64,000 bases of DNA from NCBI GenBank assembly GCA_028551475.1, contig CM052361.1:23325491-23389490 (forward strand). Direction: 5' to 3'. The notes beneath the pieces were generated by a model, which saw nothing but the letters and a program-made list of their open reading frames with translations, was not told where the DNA came from and did no database searches. Source of the DNA: Casuarina equisetifolia (Eukaryota; Streptophyta; Magnoliopsida; Fagales; Casuarinaceae). Below are positions 55,856 through 64,000 of the stretch, piece after piece. The position numbers and the translations under genes were made by a program. Numbering within the stretch: the first letter of the stretch is position 1; every line of letters starts with the position of its first letter.

Positions 55856-55904
55856 CACAGTGCTAGAGCAGTCGCCTGTCAATTGACTGGTCGTAGGTTC
55901 ATTG
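55856..55904 (+). pseudogene. trnN: Remnant of plastid trnN-GUU in block 3 (best preserved)
   Basis: TCCTCAGCAGCACAGTGCTA, GAGCAGTCGCCTGTCAATTG and ACTGGTCGTAGGTTC follow plastid tRNA-Asn(GUU) closely. The anticodon position reads ATT/AATT rather than GTTAA, and the acceptor 3' strand is missing. This identifies the block end as the ycf1-trnN end of a plastid inverted repeat. Confidence 0.72.
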
Positions 55905-56105
55905 TTGGAATAGAGCAGTCGCCAGTCATTAAAATAACATACGCTTCTGGAGTGTAACTATAGTGTCGCGAGAATAGAGTGAGAATACAGTGATTAAAAT
56001 AAATGGGGAGAATGATGTGTCACTCGAGTGATTAAAATAACGGAAGTGTGACTCGGTGATGAGTCACTCGATGATTAAAATGACTGGAGTGAGAATAGTT
56101 GGAAG
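55905..56105. repeat. Degenerate GATTAAAAT-type repeats between trnN and the A4 promoter
   Basis: Four spaced copies of the type GTGATTAAAATAA with GAGTCACTC and GAGAATA words between them. The corresponding interval of block 2 is the 33160-33705 minisatellite and of block 1 an AAGGGAAAA-rich tract. The spacer therefore differs in all three copies. Confidence 0.55.
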
Positions 56106-56110
56106 CCACT

Positions 56111-56117
56111 TATATAA
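56111..56117 (+). promoter_or_regulatory. TATA box of family A copy A4
   Basis: TATATAAACCC lies 91 bases before the ATG at 56202, followed by the leader shared with A2, A3 and A0 ending GCATCTCTGATGG. Confidence 0.62.
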
Positions 56118-56201
56118 ACCCACCCGCGTTTCTCTTCATTTAACTTTTACTTCTCTTCCGTGTTCCGTCTTCTTTTCTTTGCGAATTCTCGAGCATCTCT
56201 G

Positions 56202-56567
56202 ATGGCGGAAACTCCGTTAAAATGCCAGAGCGAAGAAACACCAATTGAAGTACATCAGCATGTTGGTCGGGCTGTTACCTTCGGAGTCCCCGATGACAAA
56301 CATTGTAAAAAGGTGAGAAGATTATCACTTTCATTTTGAAACTGATTCTTCAAAAGAAAAAAACCAGAGAAATTTCTTTTATGAGATTTCTAGGACCTAT
56401 TCCATGTTTTCATTCGCAGGATTTAGGTGCGGCAATGATAGGGCACGACATCAACATCTCACTGCCACTTAAGGCAACCGATGTTGGAATGGCAACTTGT
56501 GTTAGTAGTAAAGAAGGATATGACACTAAGGAAATTAACGTTGTTTCGGGAGAGGACAACTCGGAGG
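56202..56567 (+). pseudogene. Family A copy A4, open through exon 2 until a copia insertion
   Basis: Exon 1 (56202-56312, 37 codons) reads MAETPLKCQSEETPIEVHQH then VGRAVTFGVPDDKHCKK. Exon 2 (from 56420) is in phase and reads DLGAAMIGHDINISLPLKAT, DVGMATCVSSKEGYDTKEIN, VVSGEDNSE. The intron has GTGAG and TTCGCAG borders. The IEVH...VTFGVPDDKH part corresponds to IEVD...VAFGVLEDKYG of AAE3 exon 3. No stop or frameshift is seen before the LTR at 56568. The rest of the gene, if any, lies beyond the window. Confidence 0.72.
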
Positions 56568-58314
56568 TGTTGGGTTGGTCCAGCCCATATTCGGGGACTT
56601 ATTATTAGGTCCAATTAAGGTAATGTGGCCCTAAGGTTTAAAAGAAAAAAATTATTAGGTCCAATTAGGGTAATGTGGCCCTAAGGTTTAAAAGAAAAAA
56701 TATAGGATTTTTTCTTTAAGAGAAGAGGTGTGTGGCCGTCAAAAAAAAGAGAGAGAGAGAAAAGAAAAGAGCAGAATTTCGCAGGAATTAGAGGCCCTGC
56801 GCAGCAGTTGATCAAACGTCTGATTAAGGTCGATCCGTGGTCCGATTGAGCTGATTTTTTGTCAGCAGGTTCGGGATTGGGTGTTCTTCATTGTGAACGG
56901 TTGGATCGTCGTTTGGAGCTCTTGAAGTCAGCAGATTGTGGTCGAACATCTGGGTGATATTTCTCCAACTTTTTCTTGGTTAAGTTGTTGTTTACAACTT
57001 GTTTTTTCACTATTTATTGGTGATTCTATTATTGTTGAATCAGTGAATCTTAGTCCTATTGCTATTGTTAAGGACTTGATTGGGTTGTAACCTAACGATT
57101 GATATAGTGGAGATTTGGGTGGACTCCGTGATCGGTCCCGTGGTTTTTTATCCTTCACATTGGAAGAGTTTTTCCACGTAGAAATTCTTTTGTGTTGATT
57201 GTGATTTGCTTATTTTACTTGTGATTCAAATACATCGTTGGTGTTTTAGTATTTCCTTATAGGTTCAATCAAAGTGGGAAACTTTATACGTCGTTTTTTC
57301 CTTCAGAGTGGTATCAAGAGCTTAGGTTGTGGTTGTTTTATCTTTGGATTTGATTAAACGATGGAACTAAGCACTAACAGGATGATTAGTTTGAATGGAA
57401 GAAACTATCATGTTTGGAAGGGTAAGATGGAAGATTTGCTTTATGTGAAGCGTTGGCACTTACCGGTGTTTAGTGAAACTAGACCAGATAACATGAGTGA
57501 GGCCGATTGGACTCTTGAGCATAAAATTGTATGCGGGTTCATTCGACAATTTGTAGATGAGAATGTTTTGAATCACATTAGTAAAGAAACACATGCTCGG
57601 ACTCTATGGAACAAACTTGAATCTTTGTATGCTCGAAAGACTAGAAATAATAAGATGTATTTGATGAAGCAACTTATTAGCTTGAAATACAAAGATGGAT
57701 AATCCATATCTGATCATTTGAATGAGTTTCAGGAAATGTTAGATCAACTTTCAGGCATGAATATGAAGTTTGAAGATGAAGTACAAGGACTTTGGTTACT
57801 TGGTACTTTACCAGAATCTTGGAAAACATTTCGTATGTCAGTGAGTAACTCTGCTCCCGATGGTATTGTCACCATGGATTTTGCCAAGACTAGTATTTTG
57901 AATGAAGAGATGAGAAGAAAGAGTCAGGGTTCTTTGTCTCATTCTGAAGCTTTGGTTGTTGGAAATAGGGGGAGAAGTCATAGTAGAGGTCTGAGAGGTT
58001 ATAACAAAAGTCGAAGTAAGTCTCGATCATGGCATAAAAATGTGGAGTGCCATCATTGTGGCAAGATGGGTCATATCAAGAAAAATTGCTTCCAGCTGAA
58101 AAATAAAAAGAAAAATGGTAAAGGTAGAAATGAGAAGAAGAAAGTTAATGAAAGTGAGGAGAAGAAGGATAACAATGATAATGATCGAGTTGCAGCAGCT
58201 AGTAATGAACTTGTTATTGTGTGCTATGATAATAATGTGAATTTTGCAAGCAATGAGACAAGTTGGGTAATTGATAGTGGTGCTTCTCTTCATATTACTT
58301 TCAAGAGGGAGTTC
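56568..58314 (+). mobile_element. Ty1/copia element C4 (same family as C3), interrupted by a LINE
   Basis: The 5' LTR is 56568-57305, starting TGTTGGGTTGGTCC and ending CGTTTTTTCCTTCA. It carries a 49-base tandem duplication (GGTCCAATTA...AAAAGAAAAAA twice) not present in C3. GAGTGGTATCAAGAGC follows as primer site. Gag and protease match C3. The sequence stops inside the protease (HITFKREFF) at about 58314, where unrelated GC-rich DNA begins. The rest must lie beyond 64000. Confidence 0.9.
57361..58314 (+). pseudogene. C4 gag and start of protease
   Basis: ATG at 57361, MELSTNRMISLNGRNYHVWK. TGG at the position that is TGA in C3 is intact. A stop occurs at 57700-57702 (CAA to TAA). The same frame resumes at 57718 with EVQGLWLLGTLPESWKTFRM, the knuckle CHHCGKMGHIKKNC and the protease WVIDSGASLHIT. 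The apparent 418-codon protein running to 58974 fuses this frame with the LINE 5' repeat and is not real beyond 58314. Confidence 0.88.
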
Positions 58315-58720
58315 TTCCGATCCCCCCGCTCCCCCATCGCTCCCCCCAGCCCCCGCCGCAGATCTCCCAGCCCCCCCGCTCCCCCATCGCTCCCCCCAGC
58401 CCCCGCCGCAGATCTCCCAGCCCCCCGCTCCCCCATCGCCCCTCCCAGACCCCCGCCGCAGATCTCCCAGGCTCCCCCAGCTCCCCCCCGCTCCCCCCGA
58501 TCCCCCATCGCTCCCCCCAGCCCCCGCCGCAGATCTCCCAGCCCCCCCGCTCCCCCATCGCCCCTCCCAGACCCCCGCCGCAGATCTCCCAGGCTCCCCC
58601 CGCTCCCCCCCGATCCCCCCGCTCCCCCATCGCCCCCCCCCCAGCCCCCACCGCAAATCTCCCAGCCCCTCCCAGACCCCCGCCGCAGATCTCCCAGCCC
58701 ACCCCATTTTCGCCCCTCAC
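58315..58720 (+). repeat. GC-rich tandem repeat at the 5' end of the LINE
   Basis: About seven units of 32-72 bases, each ending CCGCCGCAGATCTCCCAG and beginning with CCCCCGCTCCCCCATCGC-type runs. The complementary strand has many G runs. The Pro-rich (plus) and Gly-rich (minus) open frames over 58027-58974 are translations of this repeat. G/C content is far above everything else in the window. Confidence 0.9.
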
Positions 58721-59036
58721 CCCCCCAGCCCCATCCCGTGCACTCCCCCCTGTCCAGCCCTCTCCCTGATCCCTCCGCCCCCCCTATCGTTTCCCCCGTC
58801 CCCCATCGTATCCCTACTCCTCCCGAAGCTCCCCTGCCCCCCCTCCACAGAACCCAGATCCCGTCCCCCATCGCAGGAAACAGTCTGGCCACTTATCCCA
58901 GGCTCCCCCCGCTCCCCCCGCTCCCCCATCGCATCCCCATCGTGTGGTCACCGGCGGAAGGTAGTAGGATTTAGAGCAGGTCAGCGGGAGACAAGACCTG
59001 ATGGCTGATCGCCGGATCTCCTAGGCTCGGAGGTAA

Positions 59037-59070
<34 letters not shown>

Positions 59071-59071
<1 letters not shown>

Positions 59072-59488
59072 ATTTCTGTATATTAGATTATAATTAGGAT
59101 AGACTCTGTTGAAGTGAGTGTTGTTTCTGTGTGTTTTATTTTTCTATTTGTTATTTTATTTTATTTTTATTTTTTTTTATATATTGGATTTGCAATTTAG
59201 GAGTAGAAGTTGGTGTAGTGAGAGTTAGGTGTGAATTTAGTTGTTTCGTGGTGTGTTTTGATTTATTGATTGCTTAGTTAAGATATTTGTTTTGGAGTGA
59301 TAAGAGAAGGATATACCTACTAAAAGCCATGTTTCTATATTAAGTTAAGTTAAAGGGATTTAAGTAGATTGTCGGTAGAAGAAGGCAGAATCTATCAGGT
59401 CTATATACTGAGTAGATTATGAACTTTTGGTACATCTTACCAAAATCCTGCCTATCAAATTAGTTAAGTACTAAGTTGGTAACTGCTG
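59071..59488 (+). other. LINE 5' untranslated leader
   Basis: A/T-rich, no gene. A GGTAAGTT splice-donor-like word precedes the A tract at 59032. The first sizeable ATG frame is ORF1. Confidence 0.5.
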
Positions 59489-60922
59489 ATGGTCAAGGAT
59501 TTTCAGAGGATAGACCCAGAGAGTGCTGAGTTTGAGAGAAGAGAGAAAAGGAAAATAAGGAAACTTAAAGAGTGTTGGAAATCTTTAGGAGAAAATAATG
59601 ATACAGAAGTTAAAATAATGAAATCTGGACGATTAACCCTTGCAAATAGGAACATGGCTAAAGGAAGTGTGACCAAGGATAATGTATTATCTCAACAAGA
59701 CAAGGAGAGAATTGAACAAGAAATCCAAGAAAGTTTATTCCAAGGGCCTACAAGAAATAAGGAGAAAAATGAGAGGCTAGAAGAGACAAACAACATTATC
59801 TTTAAGGAGAGTTTTGAACATAAAGGAAAACATGATTCTTGGAGTAAGGTTGTAGTAGGAGGATTAGCACAAAATGCTCATATGAAATACCAGCCACCGG
59901 TATTAAATGATGGGAAAATTAGAGTTGCCCCTCCTAAGGAAGTTATTGAAGAAGGAAGTAAATTCTATGAAAATTGTGTTGTGGGTTTCTTTTTGGGTTC
60001 AAAATTACCATTTTCTGTTGTAAAAGGAATTGTAGAAAAGCAATGGGGAAAACAAAGCTTAATAGATATTTCTGCAACAGACAGTGGCTTCTTCTTTTTT
60101 AGATTCTCTGATAAACAAAAGATGGAGGAAGTATTAGAAGCTGGAGTTTGTGATGTGGTAGGAAAACCAATGTTTCTGCAAAAATGGCATAACACTATTA
60201 GACTGCAGAAAGGAAAAATCACTTCAATACCAATTTGGATAAAGTTGCACAATGTCCCACATGCTTTATGGGATGAGATTGGTATGAGCTATGTAGCTAG
60301 TGCTGTTGGAAAGCCACTATACATGGATAAAGCTACCAAACATAGACAAAGGATATCATATGCAAAAGTATGTGTTGAAATAGATACAAAGTGTTCTCTA
60401 CCAACTTCATTTGAAATTGACATGGGTAATGGTGCTATTTTTGAGGTAGGAGTGGAGTATTGTTGGTTACCTGAAATATGCAAAAAATGTGATTGCTTTG
60501 GACATAAGGAGTGTGTTATAAAGCAAAAGGAGATATGGGTTCCAGTTCAAAAGCCATTAAGTCAGATGGAGAAATATGATGAAGGATGTGAGGATAAAGA
60601 AAAATTGGATAAAGGTAATGAAGATCAAGTTCATGACGAGCAAGGACATGAGGATATAAGAGATAAGATTGTAAATTCAATAACACATGAAGTTGAATCC
60701 ACCATAAGTCCAAAAGCCAAATTAGAACAAAGCAATAAAGCAAGTGTGAATGGAAGGGGAAACAAAAGGAGCCCCAAAAGGAATACATGTGAGCAGGACA
60801 ATACCAGTAATAGATTTAGTGTGCTTATAAGTAATCATCAAGAACCAAATGAAGCAAGATGCAATGATATTGTAGGTCTTGAAGGTGTTGAAGGAGAAAA
60901 CACTATACCCCCAGACAAATGA
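59489..60922 (+). CDS. LINE ORF1 protein: DUF4283 and CCHC-type zinc knuckle
   Basis: 477 codons, no break. The N-terminal ~130 residues are charged (E/K-rich). From about residue 155 comes the DUF4283-type region (FYENCVVGFFLGSKLPFSVV, KGIVEKQWG, FFFFRFSDKQKMEEVLE, PMFLQKWHNTI and IPIWIKLHNVPHALWDEIGM). The knuckle CKKCDCFGHKEC (C-x2-C-x4-H-x4-C) lies near residue 331, preceded by VEYCWLPEI. The tail is acidic and low complexity. It should bind RNA in the LINE ribonucleoprotein. The stop overlaps the ORF2 ATG (ATGA at 60919-60922). Confidence 0.9.
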   Translation: MVKDFQRIDPESAEFERREKRKIRKLKECWKSLGENNDTEVKIMKSGRLTLANRNMAKGSVTKDNVLSQQDKERIEQEIQESLFQGPTRNKEKNERLEETNNIIFKESFEHKGKHDSWSKVVVGGLAQNAHMKYQPPVLNDGKIRVAPPKEVIEEGSKFYENCVVGFFLGSKLPFSVVKGIVEKQWGKQSLIDISATDSGFFFFRFSDKQKMEEVLEAGVCDVVGKPMFLQKWHNTIRLQKGKITSIPIWIKLHNVPHALWDEIGMSYVASAVGKPLYMDKATKHRQRISYAKVCVEIDTKCSLPTSFEIDMGNGAIFEVGVEYCWLPEICKKCDCFGHKECVIKQKEIWVPVQKPLSQMEKYDEGCEDKEKLDKGNEDQVHDEQGHEDIRDKIVNSITHEVESTISPKAKLEQSNKASVNGRGNKRSPKRNTCEQDNTSNRFSVLISNHQEPNEARCNDIVGLEGVEGENTIPPDK

Positions 60923-63900
60923 TCATATTCTCATGGAATGTCAGGGGCTTGAATAAAAGCCCTAAACAAAAGGAGGTACGAGAAGTTATCAAGAATGCTA
61001 AAGCTGACATTGTCATTCTATTAGAACACAAAATAAAAGAAGATAAAGCACAATGGGTGATAGATTCTCTGTTTCCCCAATGGGGTTTTATCCATAATTA
61101 TAGAGATAATGAAAATGGTAGGATTTGGATTGTATGGAAAAAGCCACAGTTCAACATCACAGTGCTTAGTAGTTCTAAACAGGTAGTGAATTGTAAAGTG
61201 GAAGAGGGACATGAAGTATGGTACTTATCTGCCATCTATGCAGCAAATGCAGCGAATGAACGAAAGGATCTTTGGAGTAACCTCACACAATGTTATAACA
61301 GTTATGGAAAGAACACTCAATGGCTACTAGTAGGGGATTTTAATACAGTGAGGAATCTAAATGAGAGGGTTAGTGTAGCTAGTAGATGGATAGAAGGAAT
61401 AGAAGATTTCAACAAGTTCATAAGTGATGCAAAACTTATAGAACCAAACTTTGTAGGACTGCTCCTATCATGGACGAACAAAGGTAAATGAATAGGGTTC
61501 AAAGGCAGTAAATTGGATAGATGTTTGGTAAACCCTAAATGGCTGCAAAGTAATATGGATTTCTCCATTGAATTTAGTACTCCTGGATTGTCAGATCACA
61601 GTCCTTGCATTATCAAGGTGGGCAATAATAGACCAAGTCAGAAAAGGACTTTTAGATTTTTCAACTTTTGGCCAGACAACCCCCAATTTATGACAATAGT
61701 GAAGAATATTTGGCAACAAAGGGTTGATGGCACTATAATGTACAGAATAATGATAAAGTTGAAGGAAATGAAAAAAGAGTTGAGAAAGCTAAATAGAGAG
61801 GAATTTGGAGAACTACCAAGGAAAACAGAGGTAGCAAGGAAGCAGCTACAAATAGCACAAGCAAAGCTCTTTGATGATCCTTCAAATACCCAATTGCGCA
61901 ATGAAGAAAAGGAGTGGTTAGAAAAGTTACTAATATGTAGCAAGCATGAAGAAATACTTCTGAAGCAAAAATCAAGGAATAATTGGCTGAAAGAGGGAGA
62001 TTGTAATAGTAAAGTCTTTTTTGGAAGCATGATGAAGAGGAGAGCAAAAAATCACATTGTTAAGTTGGAATTAGATGATGGGCAACTTACTGAAGATCCT
62101 GAAATGATAAAGAACAAAATTCTAAATTATTATCAAAACTTGCTAGGGAGGGCAAACCAACCTCAACCATCAGAAACAAGATTAAGAGAGTTATTTCCTA
62201 TGGAAATTCCAGAAGAGACAAAGAGAAGCCTTATAGCAGACGTTCAAAGAGAAGATATACAAAAGGTCCTTAATACCTTTGGTGATTACAAAGCTCCAGG
62301 TCCTGATGGATATAATAGCTTCTTCTTCAAGAAAGCATGGAGTATTATAGGGAGTGACATAGAAGATGCAGTAATAGCTTTCTTTCAAAGGAGACAGCTA
62401 CTGCGAAGCATAAATTCAACAGTAATCTCTCTTGTCCCTAAGAAAATTAATGCCACCAATATGAAAGATTTTAGACCAATATCTTGTTGTAATGTGTTGT
62501 ACAAGATCATATCTAAAATTGTGGCAGGAAGACTAAGTTTAGCTTTGCCTCATTTCATACATCCGTGTCAGACAGCTTTTGTGCCAGGAAGGAACATTAA
62601 GGAAAATATTTTGTTGTGTCAAGAGTTGATGCACAATTATCACAAAGATATTCATGGGAAAAGGGTGGCAATTAAGGTTGATATTATGAAAGCATATGAT
62701 TCAATAGACTGGAATGCAATCCTAAATACACTGAAAGTTTTGAAGTTCCCAGACAAATTTAGATTGCTGATTGAAAGCTGCATCACTACTGTGGGATATT
62801 CTGTGAACATCAATGGCTCTCATACAGGTTTTTTTAAGGGGGCAAAGGGACTTAGACAAGGAGACCCTCTCTCTCCTTTTCTCTTTGTTATTGTGATGGA
62901 GATTCTTAACAGAATTATACAAAATAAAGTATCTTCTGGAAGGTTTAAATTTCACTGGAAATGCGCCAAAGAAAAGATCACTCATTTATGCTTTGCTGAT
63001 GATCTCTTTTTGTTTGCTCATGGAGATATTGAATCCATATTATGTTTACTAGATGCTATGCAAGAGTTTGAAGATATAACAGGTTTGAAGATGCATCCAG
63101 AGAAGTGTCAAATTTTCTTTTCAGGCTTGTCAGAACAGGAAAAGGCTCTAATACTTGATCATATTCCTATCCAAGAAGGCCAACTTCCCATAAAATATTT
63201 AGGAGTACCATTGATTACTAAAAGACTCTCCAACCTAGATTGTACTATCCTGACAGAAAAGATATTGAGAAGAATTGAAGGTTGGGAGTCTAAGCATATT
63301 AGTTATGGGGGGAGACTGCAGCTAGCCAAAAGTGTTCTATTCTCATTGCAAACATATTGGATGCAAATTTTTCTACTACCAAAACAGACCCTTTATGAAA
63401 TTGAAAAAAGGATTAGAACTTTCCTTTGGACAGGTAAATCTAATGGACGATGTGTAGCGAAAGTGGCATGGAAAGAAGTTTGCTGGCCTAAAGTTTCTGG
63501 AGGACTAGGTTTGATAGACATTCACACTTGGAATAAAGCAGCAATTGGAAAACTCCTATGGTCTCTTGTGCACCCCAATTCAAACTCCTTATGGGTTAAA
63601 TGGATGATAACAGAAAATTTGAAGGAAAGGAATGTATTAGAAGTTGAGATGAAAGGATCACTAGCTTGGAGTTTTAGGAATATTTTACAAGTAAGAAATG
63701 AACTAACACAACTAGTGACAGACTCAGAATACAATATTGCCAAGAGTTATGTAGCACTAAGAGAGAACAGAGAAGATTCCAAATGGGCAACACTTGTTTG
63801 GAAAGAAGGAGTACCGAAGCATAATTTTATATGTTGGATCATTTTAAGAGACAAACTATCCACAGCAGATCGGGTGGCAAAATGGAATAGTTCAGTGGAT

Positions 63901-64000
63901 CTACGATGCAACCTCTACCAACAAGAAGAAGAATCACATGAACATTTATTTTTTAAGTGCAGGTTCACAAACTACATCTGGAAGGCTTTGTTAGGCATGA
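60919..64000 (+). pseudogene. LINE ORF2: endonuclease and reverse transcriptase, one internal stop, runs off the window
   Basis: The endonuclease starts MIIFSWNVRGLNKSPKQKEV, with WLLVGDFNTV and, after a TGA at 61489-61491, GLSDHSPCIIKV. The same frame then stays open to the window end. RT motifs are FGDYKAPGPDGYNSFFFKKA, FRPISCCNVLYKIISKI, FVPGRNIKENIL, KGLRQGDPLSPFLFVIVMEI and the catalytic FADDLFLFAH at about 62992-63021. GLKMHPEKCQIFFSG and IKYLGVPLI follow, and a zf-RVT-type end (HEHLFFKC) near 63950. The TGA probably replaced CGA (Arg). It is otherwise complete, so the element may be only recently dead. Confidence 0.9.

Larger units (their letters stand above)
58315..64000 (+). mobile_element. 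L1-type LINE inserted in copia C4 (3' end beyond the window)
   Basis: The order is GC-rich repeats, a further C-rich stretch to about 58960, a tract of 31 A at 59040-59070, an A/T-rich leader, ORF1 (59489-60922) and ORF2 (60919 to the window edge). The 5' boundary is set by where copia C4 homology stops (58314). Plant L1 elements have exactly this ORF1 (DUF4283 plus CCHC) and ORF2 (endonuclease, RT) arrangement. The target-site duplication cannot be checked because the 3' end is outside. Confidence 0.88.

Noticed and set aside
55856-55904. Working tRNA gene
   Set aside because: The anticodon loop and the acceptor 3' strand are damaged, and plastid tRNA genes would lack nuclear promoter context here.
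58027-58974. Long Pro-rich (plus) and Gly-rich (minus) open frames of 139-245 codons
   Set aside because: They are translations of the GC-rich tandem repeat, open in several frames at once because the repeat lacks A/T-rich stop codons. The 418-codon frame fuses copia gag-protease with the repeat across an insertion boundary.

Overview
The window is plant nuclear DNA, almost certainly from a eudicot. It holds nested Ty1/copia, Ty3/gypsy (chromovirus) and L1-type LINE retrotransposons, spliced gene fragments with GT-AG borders and TATA boxes, and decayed pieces of plastid DNA (rpoA, ndhF, ycf1, trnN-GUU) lying in nuclear sequence. The species cannot be named from the sequence. Nearly every coding region is broken; the few possibly live items are a 122-codon membrane-protein gene at 3635-4003, a very young gypsy insertion at 37967-43345, and an L1 element at the right edge.

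Layout. 0-5.7 kb: a decayed rpoA plastid insert, a copia pol remnant, a pseudogene of a plastid-type membrane protein, and small gene A1. 5.8-11.1 kb: an old gypsy chromovirus (minus strand), followed by a tiny TRIM element and a scrap of family A. 11.9-19.2 kb: a degenerate copia element (plus). 19.3-24.0 kb: a 4-kb plastid insert (ndhF, ycf1, trnN) directly upstream of family A copy A2. 24.0-29.1 kb: a copia element (minus) that lost its 3' LTR. 30.6-34.7 kb: a second plastid block plus family A copy A3. 36.0-43.7 kb: an oxalyl-CoA-synthetase-like (AAE3) gene whose C-terminal part is replaced by the family A membrane exon, split by a young gypsy element. 43.9-45.2 kb: a tandem array of hairpins and G-box palindromes between that gene and family A copy A7. 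47.0-52.9 kb: a second AAE3 fragment split by a copia element. 53.2-56.6 kb: a third plastid block plus family A copy A4, whose exon 2 is hit by another copia element. That element is itself hit at about 58.3 kb by an L1 LINE with a GC-rich tandem-repeat 5' end; the LINE runs off the window.

The main biological story is a locally amplified gene family, called family A here. Its first exon derives from the AAE3 exon holding the IEVD...AFGVPDDKYG region, and its later exons encode an acidic linker plus two hydrophobic segments ending in a charged tail. Three direct copies carry the same ndhF-ycf1-trnN plastid fragment upstream of a TATA box and a conserved 5' leader. A segment of nuclear-integrated plastid DNA was therefore duplicated together with a chimeric gene. 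Most copies are pseudogenes. Only A1 is fully open, and A4 is open up to its transposon insertion.
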